From Sulfurovum sp. (GTDB lineage Bacteria; Campylobacterota; Campylobacteria; Campylobacterales; Sulfurovaceae), in contig QNZV01000126.1 in NCBI GenBank assembly GCA_003978395.1, forward strand, positions 1 to 21,286: a stretch of 21,286 nucleotides of DNA. Direction: 5' to 3'. The translations under genes and the position numbers were made by a program. This document shows, piece by piece, positions 1-6,108 of the stretch; the first letter of the stretch is position 1, and every line of letters starts with the position of its first letter. The notes under the pieces were generated by a model. It ran no database searches and was not told the DNA's origin. It saw nothing but the letters and a program-made list of their open reading frames with translations.

Positions 1-92
1 ATAATGGCAATTTTTTTATCTTCTAAAGAGGCTTGTCTCTCTTTACCCCAAAGCTGAATCTGTCTGTTGAAATACTCTTCTGTTTTTATCAT
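1..92 (-). CDS. ThiF/MoeB/HesA-family adenylyltransferase, N-terminal fragment
   Basis: Only the first 30 codons lie in the window; the gene runs off the left edge. The fragment begins MIKTEEYFNRQIQLWG and continues into KIAII. This is the usual opening of E1-like ThiF/MoeB/HesA proteins: a Y-x-R-Q-I-x-L-x-G segment, then the first strand of the Rossmann-type ATP-binding fold. These enzymes adenylate the C-terminal Gly-Gly of a sulfur-carrier protein (ThiS or MoaD) or act on related substrates; the fragment cannot say which. An in-frame TAG lies six codons upstream, so the ATG at 92-90 is the only plausible ATG start. No good Shine-Dalgarno precedes it. The gene is co-directional with the tRNA array and starts 73 bp past its last tRNA, with no clear terminator between. 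Confidence 0.6.
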   Translation of the reverse strand, partial: MIKTEEYFNRQIQLWGKERQASLEDKKIAI

Positions 93-165
93 GTGGAAGT
101 GTAGCTAAATATTTATAAAGTTTGATTTTAATTGGTTTAAAAGTAAGTTTTTCTCGAAGAGGTTA

Positions 166-242
166 TGGCGCGGTGGACGAGACTCGAACTCGCGACCCCC
201 TGCGTGACAGGCAGGTATTCTAACCAACTGAACTACCACCGC
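166..242 (-). tRNA. tRNA-Asp(GTC), copy 2
   Basis: This is a 77-nt cloverleaf on the minus strand with acceptor GCGGTGG/CCACCGC and an encoded CCA. The anticodon arm is CCTGC-CTGTCAC-GCAGG, giving anticodon GTC. The T arm has the usual TTCGAGTC. It is identical to the copy at 652-728 and is the last tRNA of the array. Confidence 0.96.
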
Positions 243-256
243 ACCTATAATTGTTA

Positions 257-332
257 TGGTGGTCGCTACAAGACTCGAACTTGTGACATCTACCTTGTAA
301 GGGTAGCGCTCTACCAACTGAGCTAAGCGACC
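257..332 (-). tRNA. tRNA-Val(TAC), copy 2
   Basis: This is a 76-nt tRNA with acceptor GGTCGCT/AGCGACC, encoded CCA and anticodon arm CTACC-CTTACAA-GGTAG, giving anticodon TAC. It is identical to the copy at 476-551. A 14-nt spacer separates it from the following tRNA-Asp. Confidence 0.96.
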
Positions 333-366
333 ATATTTTGAAAAGAGACTAAAATGTAAACAACTT

Positions 367-442
367 TGGCGACCCCTAAAGGATTTGAACCTCTGTTTTT
401 GCGATGAAAACGCAATATCCTTGGCCACTAGATGAAAGGGTC
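367..442 (-). tRNA. tRNA-Glu(TTC)
   Basis: This is a 76-nt tRNA with acceptor GACCCTT/AGGGGTC (one G-T pair) and encoded CCA. The D arm TCATCTAGTGGCC is typical of bacterial tRNA-Glu. The anticodon arm is TTGCG-TTTTCAT-CGCAA, giving anticodon TTC. It is the only single-copy tRNA of the array and sits between the two identical Val genes. Confidence 0.93.
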
Positions 443-475
443 ATCAGATACCTTATAAACAGTTATATTGTTACA

Positions 476-551
476 TGGTGGTCGCTACAAGACTCGAACT
501 TGTGACATCTACCTTGTAAGGGTAGCGCTCTACCAACTGAGCTAAGCGACC
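476..551 (-). tRNA. tRNA-Val(TAC), copy 1
   Basis: This gene is base-for-base identical to the tRNA-Val at 257-332, with anticodon TAC and encoded CCA. It lies 14 nt after tRNA-Lys and 33 nt before tRNA-Glu. Confidence 0.96.
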
Positions 552-565
552 AAATATTATTATAG

Positions 566-641
566 TGGTGACCCTTCATGGATTCGAACCATGGGCCCAC
601 TCCTTAAAAGGGAGTTGCTCTACCAACTGAGCTAAAAGGTC
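566..641 (-). tRNA. tRNA-Lys(TTT), copy 2
   Basis: This is a 76-nt tRNA with anticodon arm ACTCC-CTTTTAA-GGAGT, giving anticodon TTT. The acceptor is GACCTTT/AAGGGTC and CCA is encoded. It is identical to the copy at 801-876. Confidence 0.96.
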
Positions 642-651
642 AAATTTTTAG

Positions 652-728
652 TGGCGCGGTGGACGAGACTCGAACTCGCGACCCCCTGCGTGACAGGCAG
701 GTATTCTAACCAACTGAACTACCACCGC
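652..728 (-). tRNA. tRNA-Asp(GTC), copy 1
   Basis: This gene is identical to the tRNA-Asp at 166-242: 77 nt, anticodon GTC, encoded CCA. It follows a 72-nt spacer that holds a terminator-like hairpin and precedes tRNA-Lys by 10 nt. Confidence 0.96.
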
Positions 729-746
729 ATACATAAAAACACTATA

Positions 747-768
747 AATAAAACGAAACAAGTTTCGT
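747..768 (-). terminator. Hairpin with CUUG loop inside the tRNA array, terminator-like
   Basis: On the minus strand this reads ACGAAA-CTTG-TTTCGT, a perfect 6-bp stem closed by a CUUG tetraloop, followed by TTTATTTAT. It lies between the first tRNA-Lys (801-876) and the other six tRNAs. The T tract is interrupted, so it could be a weak intrinsic terminator or attenuator, or a processing signal in the precursor. Confidence 0.4.
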
Positions 769-800
769 GAGCTATCTGCTGAAGATAACTTTAATAATAA

Positions 801-876
801 TGGTGACCCTTCATGGATTCGAACCATGGGCCCACTCCTTAAAAGGGAGTTGCTCTACCAACTGAGCTAAAAGGTC
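801..876 (-). tRNA. tRNA-Lys(TTT), copy 1
   Basis: This is the first gene of the array, a 76-nt tRNA with anticodon TTT and encoded CCA, identical to the copy at 566-641. It begins about 30 nt downstream of the start site predicted for the sigma70 promoter. Confidence 0.96.
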
Positions 877-885
877 ACATTTTTT

Positions 886-905
886 ACTTAACCTTGTGAT
901 TAAGT
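886..905 (-). other. 5'-terminal leader hairpin of the tRNA precursor
   Basis: The minus strand reads ACTTAATC-ACAA-GGTTAAGT. As RNA this is an 8-bp stem (one G-U pair) with an ACAA loop. The promoter at 913-941 should start transcription near 905, so the precursor would begin directly with this hairpin. A role in protecting or processing the 5' end is inference. Confidence 0.5.
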
Positions 906-912
906 GGACGGA

Positions 913-941
913 ATTATAGCTCATAATATTTTATATGTCAA
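913..941 (-). promoter_or_regulatory. Consensus sigma70 promoter of the tRNA array
   Basis: On the minus strand there is a perfect -35 TTGACA (941-936), exactly 17 bp, and a perfect -10 TATAAT (918-913). The discriminator TCCGTCC is GC-rich for this genome, a feature often seen at growth-rate-controlled stable-RNA promoters. It is the only fully consensus promoter I found in the window. Confidence 0.9.
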
Positions 942-956
942 GAGTTTTCTCTAAAT

Positions 957-1436
957 TTATAAATTTTTTTTAAAAAGGGCTATTGCAGTATCTTTTGCTT
1001 GTTCTTGAACAGCCTCTCTATCTCCCTTAAAAATATGATGTTCTATAATAATTTTATTTTTATGGATAACACCAATATAGACTGTACCTACTGGTTTTTC
1101 GTCTGTTCCACCTGTTGGTCCTGCAATTCCTGAAACAGCAATAGCAGAGTCAGCTTTTGCCATCTTAATAACTCCATGTAACATCTCTTTGACACACTCT
1201 TTACTTACTGCACCATATTTTAAAAGTGTCTCTTCTTTTACTTCTAGCCATTGTGATTTTATCTCATTGGCATAGCTTATAACCGACCCATTCAGTACAG
1301 CAGATGCTCCTGAAATAGCAGTAAATGCAGAGGCAACTCTTCCCCCTGTACAGCTTTCAGCAAAAGTTATGGTTTGATTTCTCTCTTTTAATGTGTTAAT
1401 TATCTCTATGGTATTTTGTTTTATGTTCTTTTTCAT
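957..1436 (-). CDS. pncC: Nicotinamide-nucleotide amidase PncC (CinA C-terminal domain family)
   Basis: This 159-residue stand-alone CinA C-terminal-type protein would deamidate NMN to nicotinate mononucleotide and ammonia in the cytoplasm, returning by-product NMN to NAD synthesis. Family motifs are clear: AESCTGG at residues 26-32 with the nucleophilic serine S28, SGIAGPTGGT at 102-111 and KPVGTVY at 114-120. Length matches the single-domain form; no N-terminal competence-damage domain is present. I chose the ATG at 1436 (MKKN). A GTG five codons upstream is in frame but overlaps the apparent -10 box. There is no Shine-Dalgarno before the ATG, and the -10 sits six bases upstream, so the mRNA may be leaderless. 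It is divergent from ileS. Confidence 0.9.
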   Translation of the reverse strand: MKKNIKQNTIEIINTLKERNQTITFAESCTGGRVASAFTAISGASAVLNGSVISYANEIKSQWLEVKEETLLKYGAVSKECVKEMLHGVIKMAKADSAIAVSGIAGPTGGTDEKPVGTVYIGVIHKNKIIIEHHIFKGDREAVQEQAKDTAIALFKKNL

Positions 1437-1442
1437 AGAGTA

Positions 1443-1448
1443 ATTATA
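1443..1448 (-). promoter_or_regulatory. -10 box of pncC, placed for a leaderless transcript
   Basis: A perfect TATAAT on the minus strand is followed by six bases (TACTCT) and then the ATG of pncC, so the predicted start site falls on the start codon. I see no convincing -35 hexamer. Epsilonproteobacterial housekeeping promoters are known to rely mainly on the -10. Confidence 0.5.
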
Positions 1449-1466
1449 CACAAAACAACTTTTAGC

Positions 1467-1472
1467 TATAAT
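1467..1472 (+). promoter_or_regulatory. -10 box of ileS
   Basis: A perfect TATAAT lies 29 bp before the ileS ATG, giving a short leader that contains the AGAAGG ribosome binding site (1488-1493, 8-nt spacing). No good -35 is visible. It is back to back with the pncC -10. Confidence 0.5.
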
Positions 1473-1501
1473 TCCACCAATTATTAAAGAAGGTTACTTT
1501 T

Positions 1502-4267
1502 ATGGAATTTAAAGATACTCTATTACTCCCAAAAACTAAATTTCCAATGCGTGGAAACTTACCAAACAATGAACCAAAACGATACAAGGCTTGGTATGAT
1601 GCCAACATGTATGAGCAGATGAAAACCAAGCGTGAAGGTGCAGAGATGTTTACTCTTCATGATGGCCCTCCTTATGCCAATGGGGATATTCATATTGGTC
1701 ATGCTTTGAATAAAACACTTAAAGATATTATTTTAAAATACAACTACTTTCAAGGCAAATCGGTTCGTATGATTCCAGGTTGGGATTGTCATGGTTTGCC
1801 AATTGAGCAAAAAGTAGAAGAGAAGATGGGAAAAGCTAAAAAAGATACGCTCTCTACTTCTAAATTTAGAGAAATTTGTCGATTAACAGCACAAAAAGCA
1901 GTGGATGGTCAAAGAAAAGGCTTTAAACAGTTGGGAATTATGGCTGATTGGGAAAATCCATATATCACTATGGATTTCAAATTTGAAGCAAATATTTATA
2001 GAACACTTTGTGAAGTGGCAAAAAAAGGGCTTTTAGTCGAGCGTCATAAACCTATTTTTTGGTCATGGGCTGCACGAACAGCATTGGCTGATGCAGAGGT
2101 GGAGTATGCAGATAAAGAAGATTATACCATTTATGTAAATTTTGAGCTTTCTGATTTGGCAAAAGAGAAGCTTGGAATCGAAGGAAGTGCAGGGGTTGTT
2201 ATCTGGACAACTACACCGTGGACACTTCCTTCTAATACAGGAATTTCACTCAATCCCGACGAGATGTATGTTCTTGGAGAGCATGGGCATATTGTGGCAG
2301 AGGCTCGTTATGATGCAATGATTGCCGAGGGTGTTGTATCGGGTTACTCTAGTCGAAAAATTTCGGCTACAGAGCTTGATGGTCTTTTGGCAATTAACCC
2401 TTTGAATGGACGAAGTTCCAAAATTGTACTTGGTGACCACGTTTTGATGGATGGTGGTACAGGGTGTGTTCATACAGCTCCAGGGCATGGAGAAGATGAC
2501 TACAAAGTAGGGCTTAAAAATGGTCTTGAAGTGCTTATGCCTGTAGATGAGCGAGGATGCTTTGATGAATCTGTTGTAGGACTCAATCTGCTTCCAAATG
2601 CCCAAGAGTTTGTAGGAATGCATATTTTTAAAGCCAATGAACCTATTTTAGAGCTTCTTGGAGATTCACTTTTAAAAGTAGGGAAGTTTACTCACTCATA
2701 CCCACACTGTTGGAGAACCAAGAAGCCACTTATCTATAGAGCAACAAATCAATGGTTTATCTCTGTAGATGATAAGCTTGTAGATTCAGATGAGACGTTA
2801 AGAGAGTTAGCGTTGAACTCTATTGAAGAGGTTGAATTTTATCCTAAAACTTCAAAAAATAGATTAAAACCAATGATAGAGGGTAGACCTGATTGGTGTA
2901 TCTCTCGTCAAAGAGATTGGGGTGTTCCTATTGCATTCTTTAGAGTAAAAGCTACCAAAGAGGTTCTGTTTGATGACAATATCTTAAACTTTGTTGCTGA
3001 TATTTTTGAAGAGAAAGGTACCGATGTTTGGTACGATATGGAGATTGCTGAACTTTTACATCCCGATTGTAAATATGGGGCTGATGAGCTTGAAAAAGTA
3101 GGGCATATCTTAGATGTGTGGTTTGATAGTGGTTCTACGTGGAATGCTGTTTTAGAGAGTGGAAATTATGATGCAGGAGAGTATCCCTCTTCGCTTTATA
3201 TTGAAGGTTCTGACCAACATAGAGGATGGTTTCAAACTTCACTGTTATTAAGTTCGGCTATTCATCAAAAGTCTCCTTATAAAACATTGATTACGCATGG
3301 ATTTACCGTTGACAAAAAGGGCGAAAAAATGTCTAAGTCAAAGGGTAATGTTATTGCTCCTGATAAAGTAATTAAGCAGTATGGTTCAGAGATTTTACGT
3401 CTTTGGGTTGCACTTTCTGATTATCAGTCAGACTTAAAAATTTCAGATGGAATTTTGCAACAGACAGCAGAGCAGTATCGAAAGTTACGAAATACCTTTA
3501 GATTTTTGATGGCAAACGTTGATGGTTTAGAGAAAATTGTAGAACCAAATGAATATGGAGAACTTGACCGATGGATTTTGAGCCGTGCCAAAGAGGTATT
3601 TACTTCTGTAAACAGTTCATTTGCAGAGTATGACTTCCTAAGAGGGTTTGCTACTCTAAACAACTTTGTAACGAATGAGTTAAGTGGTATCTATATGGAT
3701 ATTACAAAAGATAGCCTCTATTGTGATGCGAAACATTCAGCAACACGTCAATCAACTCAATCAGCAATGGTTCTTATCTCCAAAGCAATGATGGCTTTAG
3801 TTGCTCCTGTGCTTACCTATACCATTGATGAGGTTTTAGATTATGCACCTGCTATTGTAAAAGGGGATATGGAGTCTGTATTTGACTTGGTTTATCAAGA
3901 ACTTCCTGATGTAGAGAAGCCTTTTGAAGATAAACTATTAATTGAAGCTAGAGGTAAATTCTCGGAATCTATTGATAAACTTAAAAAAGAGAAACTTATT
4001 AAATCTACTTTAGAGCTTGAAATTGTTGGAGATGTAAGTAACTTTGCAATTAAAGAGTCTAAAAACTTAGAAGATTGGTTTATTGTCTCTGGATTTAGAG
4101 AGGCTTCTTCGGCTGAAGAGGTGGGTTCTTTTGAGTTAGAAGGTATGAAGTTTACAGTTCATAAAGCAGAAAAAGCAAAATGTCCAAGATGTTGGAGATT
4201 TGTTTCTGAAAGTGAAGATGTGGCTTGTGAACGTTGTGCTAAAGTTGTTGAGACAATCGAGGCATAG
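1502..4267 (+). CDS. ileS: Isoleucine--tRNA ligase
   Basis: This 921-residue class I aminoacyl-tRNA synthetase charges tRNA-Ile in the cytoplasm and hydrolyses mischarged Val-tRNA-Ile. The HIGH signature is at residues 64-67 and GWDCHGLPIE starts at 93. The editing (CP1) domain carries the WTTTPWTLPSNTG stretch at 235-247. KMSKS is at 609-613. The C-terminal zinc-binding module has four cysteines (C894, C897, C909, C912) in a CPRCW...CERC arrangement, which is the bacterial-type enzyme with a C-terminal zinc finger. Length fits the family (about 920-940). The ATG is preceded by AGAAGG. The stop codon lies two bases before the start of a small membrane ORF. Confidence 0.98.
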   Translation: MEFKDTLLLPKTKFPMRGNLPNNEPKRYKAWYDANMYEQMKTKREGAEMFTLHDGPPYANGDIHIGHALNKTLKDIILKYNYFQGKSVRMIPGWDCHGLPIEQKVEEKMGKAKKDTLSTSKFREICRLTAQKAVDGQRKGFKQLGIMADWENPYITMDFKFEANIYRTLCEVAKKGLLVERHKPIFWSWAARTALADAEVEYADKEDYTIYVNFELSDLAKEKLGIEGSAGVVIWTTTPWTLPSNTGISLNPDEMYVLGEHGHIVAEARYDAMIAEGVVSGYSSRKISATELDGLLAINPLNGRSSKIVLGDHVLMDGGTGCVHTAPGHGEDDYKVGLKNGLEVLMPVDERGCFDESVVGLNLLPNAQEFVGMHIFKANEPILELLGDSLLKVGKFTHSYPHCWRTKKPLIYRATNQWFISVDDKLVDSDETLRELALNSIEEVEFYPKTSKNRLKPMIEGRPDWCISRQRDWGVPIAFFRVKATKEVLFDDNILNFVADIFEEKGTDVWYDMEIAELLHPDCKYGADELEKVGHILDVWFDSGSTWNAVLESGNYDAGEYPSSLYIEGSDQHRGWFQTSLLLSSAIHQKSPYKTLITHGFTVDKKGEKMSKSKGNVIAPDKVIKQYGSEILRLWVALSDYQSDLKISDGILQQTAEQYRKLRNTFRFLMANVDGLEKIVEPNEYGELDRWILSRAKEVFTSVNSSFAEYDFLRGFATLNNFVTNELSGIYMDITKDSLYCDAKHSATRQSTQSAMVLISKAMMALVAPVLTYTIDEVLDYAPAIVKGDMESVFDLVYQELPDVEKPFEDKLLIEARGKFSESIDKLKKEKLIKSTLELEIVGDVSNFAIKESKNLEDWFIVSGFREASSAEEVGSFELEGMKFTVHKAEKAKCPRCWRFVSESEDVACERCAKVVETIEA

Positions 4268-4269
4268 TG

Positions 4270-4386
4270 ATGTTTGATTTAAGTCAGCCTATACCCACAG
4301 AAGTTATTGTGGGTTCTATTTTTTTTATAATAGCCTTGGTTGGTATAGGACTTTTAGTGGTTCAATACTATAAAAAAAGAGTTTAA
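4270..4386 (+). CDS. Small single-pass membrane protein, 38 aa, coupled to ileS
   Basis: This short ORF begins two bases after the ileS stop (TAGTGATG) and has a good Shine-Dalgarno, GAGG at 4259-4262, seven bases before the ATG. It encodes a polar start (MFDLSQPIPTE), one hydrophobic segment at about residues 12-32, and a basic tail (YYKKRV), a plausible N-out/C-in membrane protein. I do not recognise a family. One caution is that an intrinsic-terminator-like hairpin with a T tract lies inside the frame at 4294-4326, and T-rich DNA encodes Phe/Ile/Leu by default, so the hydrophobic segment could be accidental. The stop codon overlaps that of the convergent gene on the other strand by three bases (4384-4386 against 4383-4385 share TA). 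Confidence 0.5.
   Translation: MFDLSQPIPTEVIVGSIFFIIALVGIGLLVVQYYKKRV
4294..4326 (+). terminator. Intrinsic terminator-like hairpin after ileS
   Basis: CCCACAG (4294-4300) pairs with TTGTGGG (4307-4313), seven pairs including one G-T, with loop AAGTTA. It is followed by TTCTATTTTTTTT. It looks like a rho-independent terminator for ileS, yet it sits within the small coupled ORF, so the ORF and the terminator compete as explanations or act together. Confidence 0.6.
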
Positions 4387-5153
4387 ATTAAAAACTTGTT
4401 AAGCAGAGACTTATACCCTTTTTCTGTAGGGTAGGTCGATGAGATTTTTCCTCGTACTACAGCCTTTTTTGTCTTTGAATTGTACATGGTTGCAAGATTG
4501 TTCTTCTCAACCATATAGTAGTAGCCTCGGTCTGTTTTAAAGTACCATGAACCATCATTATAGAGGTTATTACTCTCTCCTGCTGTAATTCTAATAAACT
4601 CTTCATTTGCGATACTGCAAAGTTCTTTAATTATTTTTGTAGGTCTACTCTCTTTGTTGATAGAATTAATATGCTTAGTTAGAATAATATTTAAATTATA
4701 CTCTTCAATAAGTAATAGTTGTGGGTGTTGAGTAATCCACAGACTATTTAGCTCTGCAATATTCTCTCTCTCTTGAAATTCAAAAAAGAGTGTTTTAAAG
4801 AGTGCAAAAGATTGAAGTGTTTCATAATCTATCTGAATAGCATGAATCAGCAGTTCTAAATGGTTTTCAGCTCCTATACTTTTTAGCCCCTCTTTGATGT
4901 AGTAGAGTGTTTTGGGACGAGTCTCAATATGTTTTCGAAAGTTTGAAAATCCCCCATGCTCAATATGTGACAGATAGTAATCAACATAATAACTCTTTAG
5001 TGCCTCTTCACAAATTTCACTATCTGGAATATTGTTTTGAAAGAGCTTTGTAAGATATTGGATATTAGAGTCAATAATTTTATGAGGGTCATTTGTATCA
5101 AAACTCTCTTGAGAGATAATTATTTTTTGCGAGAATTCAGTAGTTTCAATCAT
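4383..5153 (-). CDS. DMP19/DUF4375-like protein, function unknown
   Basis: This 256-residue protein has no signal peptide and no membrane segment. Residues 57-72, VDYYLSHIEHGGFSNF, followed by a Tyr-Ile-x-Glu-Gly-Leu segment, resemble the N-G-G-F core of the DMP19 (DUF4375) family, which contains the Neisseria DNA-mimic protein DMP19 and many uncharacterised proteins. The assignment is from motif resemblance alone. The C-terminal third is rich in Tyr and Lys (GSWYFKTDRGYYYMVEK) and may be a separate small beta domain. The ATG is preceded by AGAAGG (5167-5162, eight-base spacing), and a TATAAT lies at 5177-5172. The gene is a lone minus-strand gene next to the palindrome-rich, gene-free segment, so accessory origin is possible. 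Confidence 0.6.
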   Translation of the reverse strand: MIETTEFSQKIIISQESFDTNDPHKIIDSNIQYLTKLFQNNIPDSEICEEALKSYYVDYYLSHIEHGGFSNFRKHIETRPKTLYYIKEGLKSIGAENHLELLIHAIQIDYETLQSFALFKTLFFEFQERENIAELNSLWITQHPQLLLIEEYNLNIILTKHINSINKESRPTKIIKELCSIANEEFIRITAGESNNLYNDGSWYFKTDRGYYYMVEKNNLATMYNSKTKKAVVRGKISSTYPTEKGYKSLLNKFLI

Positions 5154-5171
5154 TATCTAAACCTTCTATTT

Positions 5172-5177
5172 ATTATA
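5172..5177 (-). promoter_or_regulatory. Candidate -10 box of the DMP19-like gene
   Basis: TATAAT on the minus strand lies about 18 bp before the start codon. No -35 is recognisable. The spacing gives only a short leader that just includes the Shine-Dalgarno, so the true start site could be further upstream. Confidence 0.3.
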
Positions 5178-5303
5178 AAATTAATTTATTTTTTCTATTT
5201 TAGCATGAGAATTCTAAAAAACTCTAGTAAAAAATAAAATTTTAATTAAAATTAGTACTTATAAAATAAATAGAAGCTAAATATAATTTAATCTGTTTTA
5301 TAA

Positions 5304-5331
5304 TAACTCTATTTAGAGTATATCGTGAAGT
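5304..5331. repeat. Direct repeat of the tyrA 3' end, distal copy
   Basis: These 28 bases match 6109-6136 at 25 positions; all three differences are transitions. The other copy includes the last codons and stop codon of tyrA. The two copies are 805 bp apart and frame the palindrome-rich segment, in the manner of an attachment-site duplication or a partial duplication of the gene end. Confidence 0.8.
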
Positions 5332-5484
5332 AAAAGTACCTAACCCTCATTCTTTATACGACCCCTGCATATAAATAAGGCTTTTCCCCCATTTAATAAT
5401 GCCTATAAAAAATAAGCATTATTTATAAGTCAGAAAACTATAGAGATTAAGACAACCTAGAGTAGTTGGAAAAATTTGAATTCT

Positions 5485-5551
5485 GTAGGGTCGATTTATT
5501 GACCATAGACTAATATAAATGTCTATTTAATGGTCGGTAAACCGACCCTAC
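5485..5551. repeat. Palindromic element A
   Basis: The arms at 5485-5506 and 5530-5551 are 22 nt each, starting GTAGGGTCG and ending CGACCCTAC. As RNA from the plus strand, 21 of 22 positions pair (two G-U) with a single A-C mismatch. Each arm is itself a small hairpin (GGTC...GACC and GGTCGGT-AA-ACCGACC). The 23-nt centre contains AGAC...GTCT. The form is like REP/MITE-type mobile palindromes. Confidence 0.8.
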
Positions 5552-5661
5552 GCGATAAATATGGAATAGATAATTCCTTAATTCATTGGCATTGGTGTAA
5601 ACACGCCGATTCCGAAAATGCAGATTGCATATAAGGAACCGATGGCTCAGCCTCGTCTTAT

Positions 5662-5760
5662 TTCATTGGCATTGAAGGTTGGGGTAGTGATGAATAGTTT
5701 GAAAATAAGAGTATTGGGTTAAGTGGTCTTGACAATGGAGGACATTATAAATTTGTAGGT
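5662..5760 (+). pseudogene. Possible decayed remnant of a secreted-protein gene
   Basis: In one frame the sequence reads FIGIEGWGSDE, then a TAG, then FENKSIGLSGLDNGGHYKFVG, a composition more protein-like than the flanking DNA. A 13-bp direct repeat (TTCATTGGCATTG at 5582-5594 and 5662-5674) opens both this and an upstream frame reading FIGIGVNTPIPKMQIA, which resembles the G-I-G-x-x-T-P motif of fibre-like and surface proteins. There is no start codon, no ribosome binding site and no recognised family. Chance open reading is a real alternative. Confidence 0.2.
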
Positions 5761-5820
5761 TCGATTTCATCGAACAGATTGTATTGTGGGCTTTAATACT
5801 CGTTCGATAAAATCGCATAC
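5755..5820. repeat. Palindromic element B
   Basis: The left arm at 5755-5775 (GTAGGTTCGATTTC...) and right arm at 5802-5820 are inverted copies with one or two small gaps. The left arm contains the perfect inner hairpin TTCGAT-TTC-ATCGAA. Its right end shares TACGCG with element A, and its left end shares GTAGG with elements A and C. Confidence 0.7.
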
Positions 5821-5860
5821 GCGTCAACTTAAGGTATATATAAAATTATATTGGAAACGG

Positions 5861-6010
5861 TGTAGGTCGGGTTGTCCTCATCCCGACATCAATTCGCATA
5901 AATGAATATTCTATCGTTCAATGTACATTTACATGCCAATTTTACTTTGTTTTATCAAATTTTTGATTTATGCCTGTTGGTGTCAGGATGAGGGCAACCC
6001 GCGACCTACA
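5861..6010. repeat. Palindromic element C
   Basis: This is the largest of the three. The left arm at 5861-5892 begins TGTAGGTCGGGTTG, and the right arm at about 5977-6010 ends CAACCCGCGACCTACA. They pair with few mismatches and one 2-nt insertion. The pairing resumes with GCATAAAT/ATTTATGC further in. The left arm contains an inner hairpin GTCGGG...CCCGAC. The element is about 150 bp in total. Confidence 0.8.
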
Positions 6011-6108
6011 GACTGCCATTTTTTTGAAGAGAATAAGTTTTTAATTCATATGAATTATGGTTTAGGTTGATGTGTATGCAATAAAATCAAACTTACAGTA
6101 TTTAGGTT

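Noticed and set aside
105..428. Minus-strand ORF of 107 codons over the tRNA array
   Set aside because: It runs through three tRNA genes (Asp, Val, Glu) and is open only because of their sequence.
2246..2623. Antisense ORF inside ileS (similar ones at 3424-3663, 7887-8126 and 14948-15344)
   Set aside because: Each lies opposite a well-supported conserved gene, has no ribosome site and no recognisable product; they are shadows of codon bias.
5239..5252. 14-bp perfect palindrome ATTTTAATTAAAAT as an operator
   Set aside because: Composed only of A and T in very AT-rich DNA, so it is expected by chance, and its position relative to a promoter is unclear.
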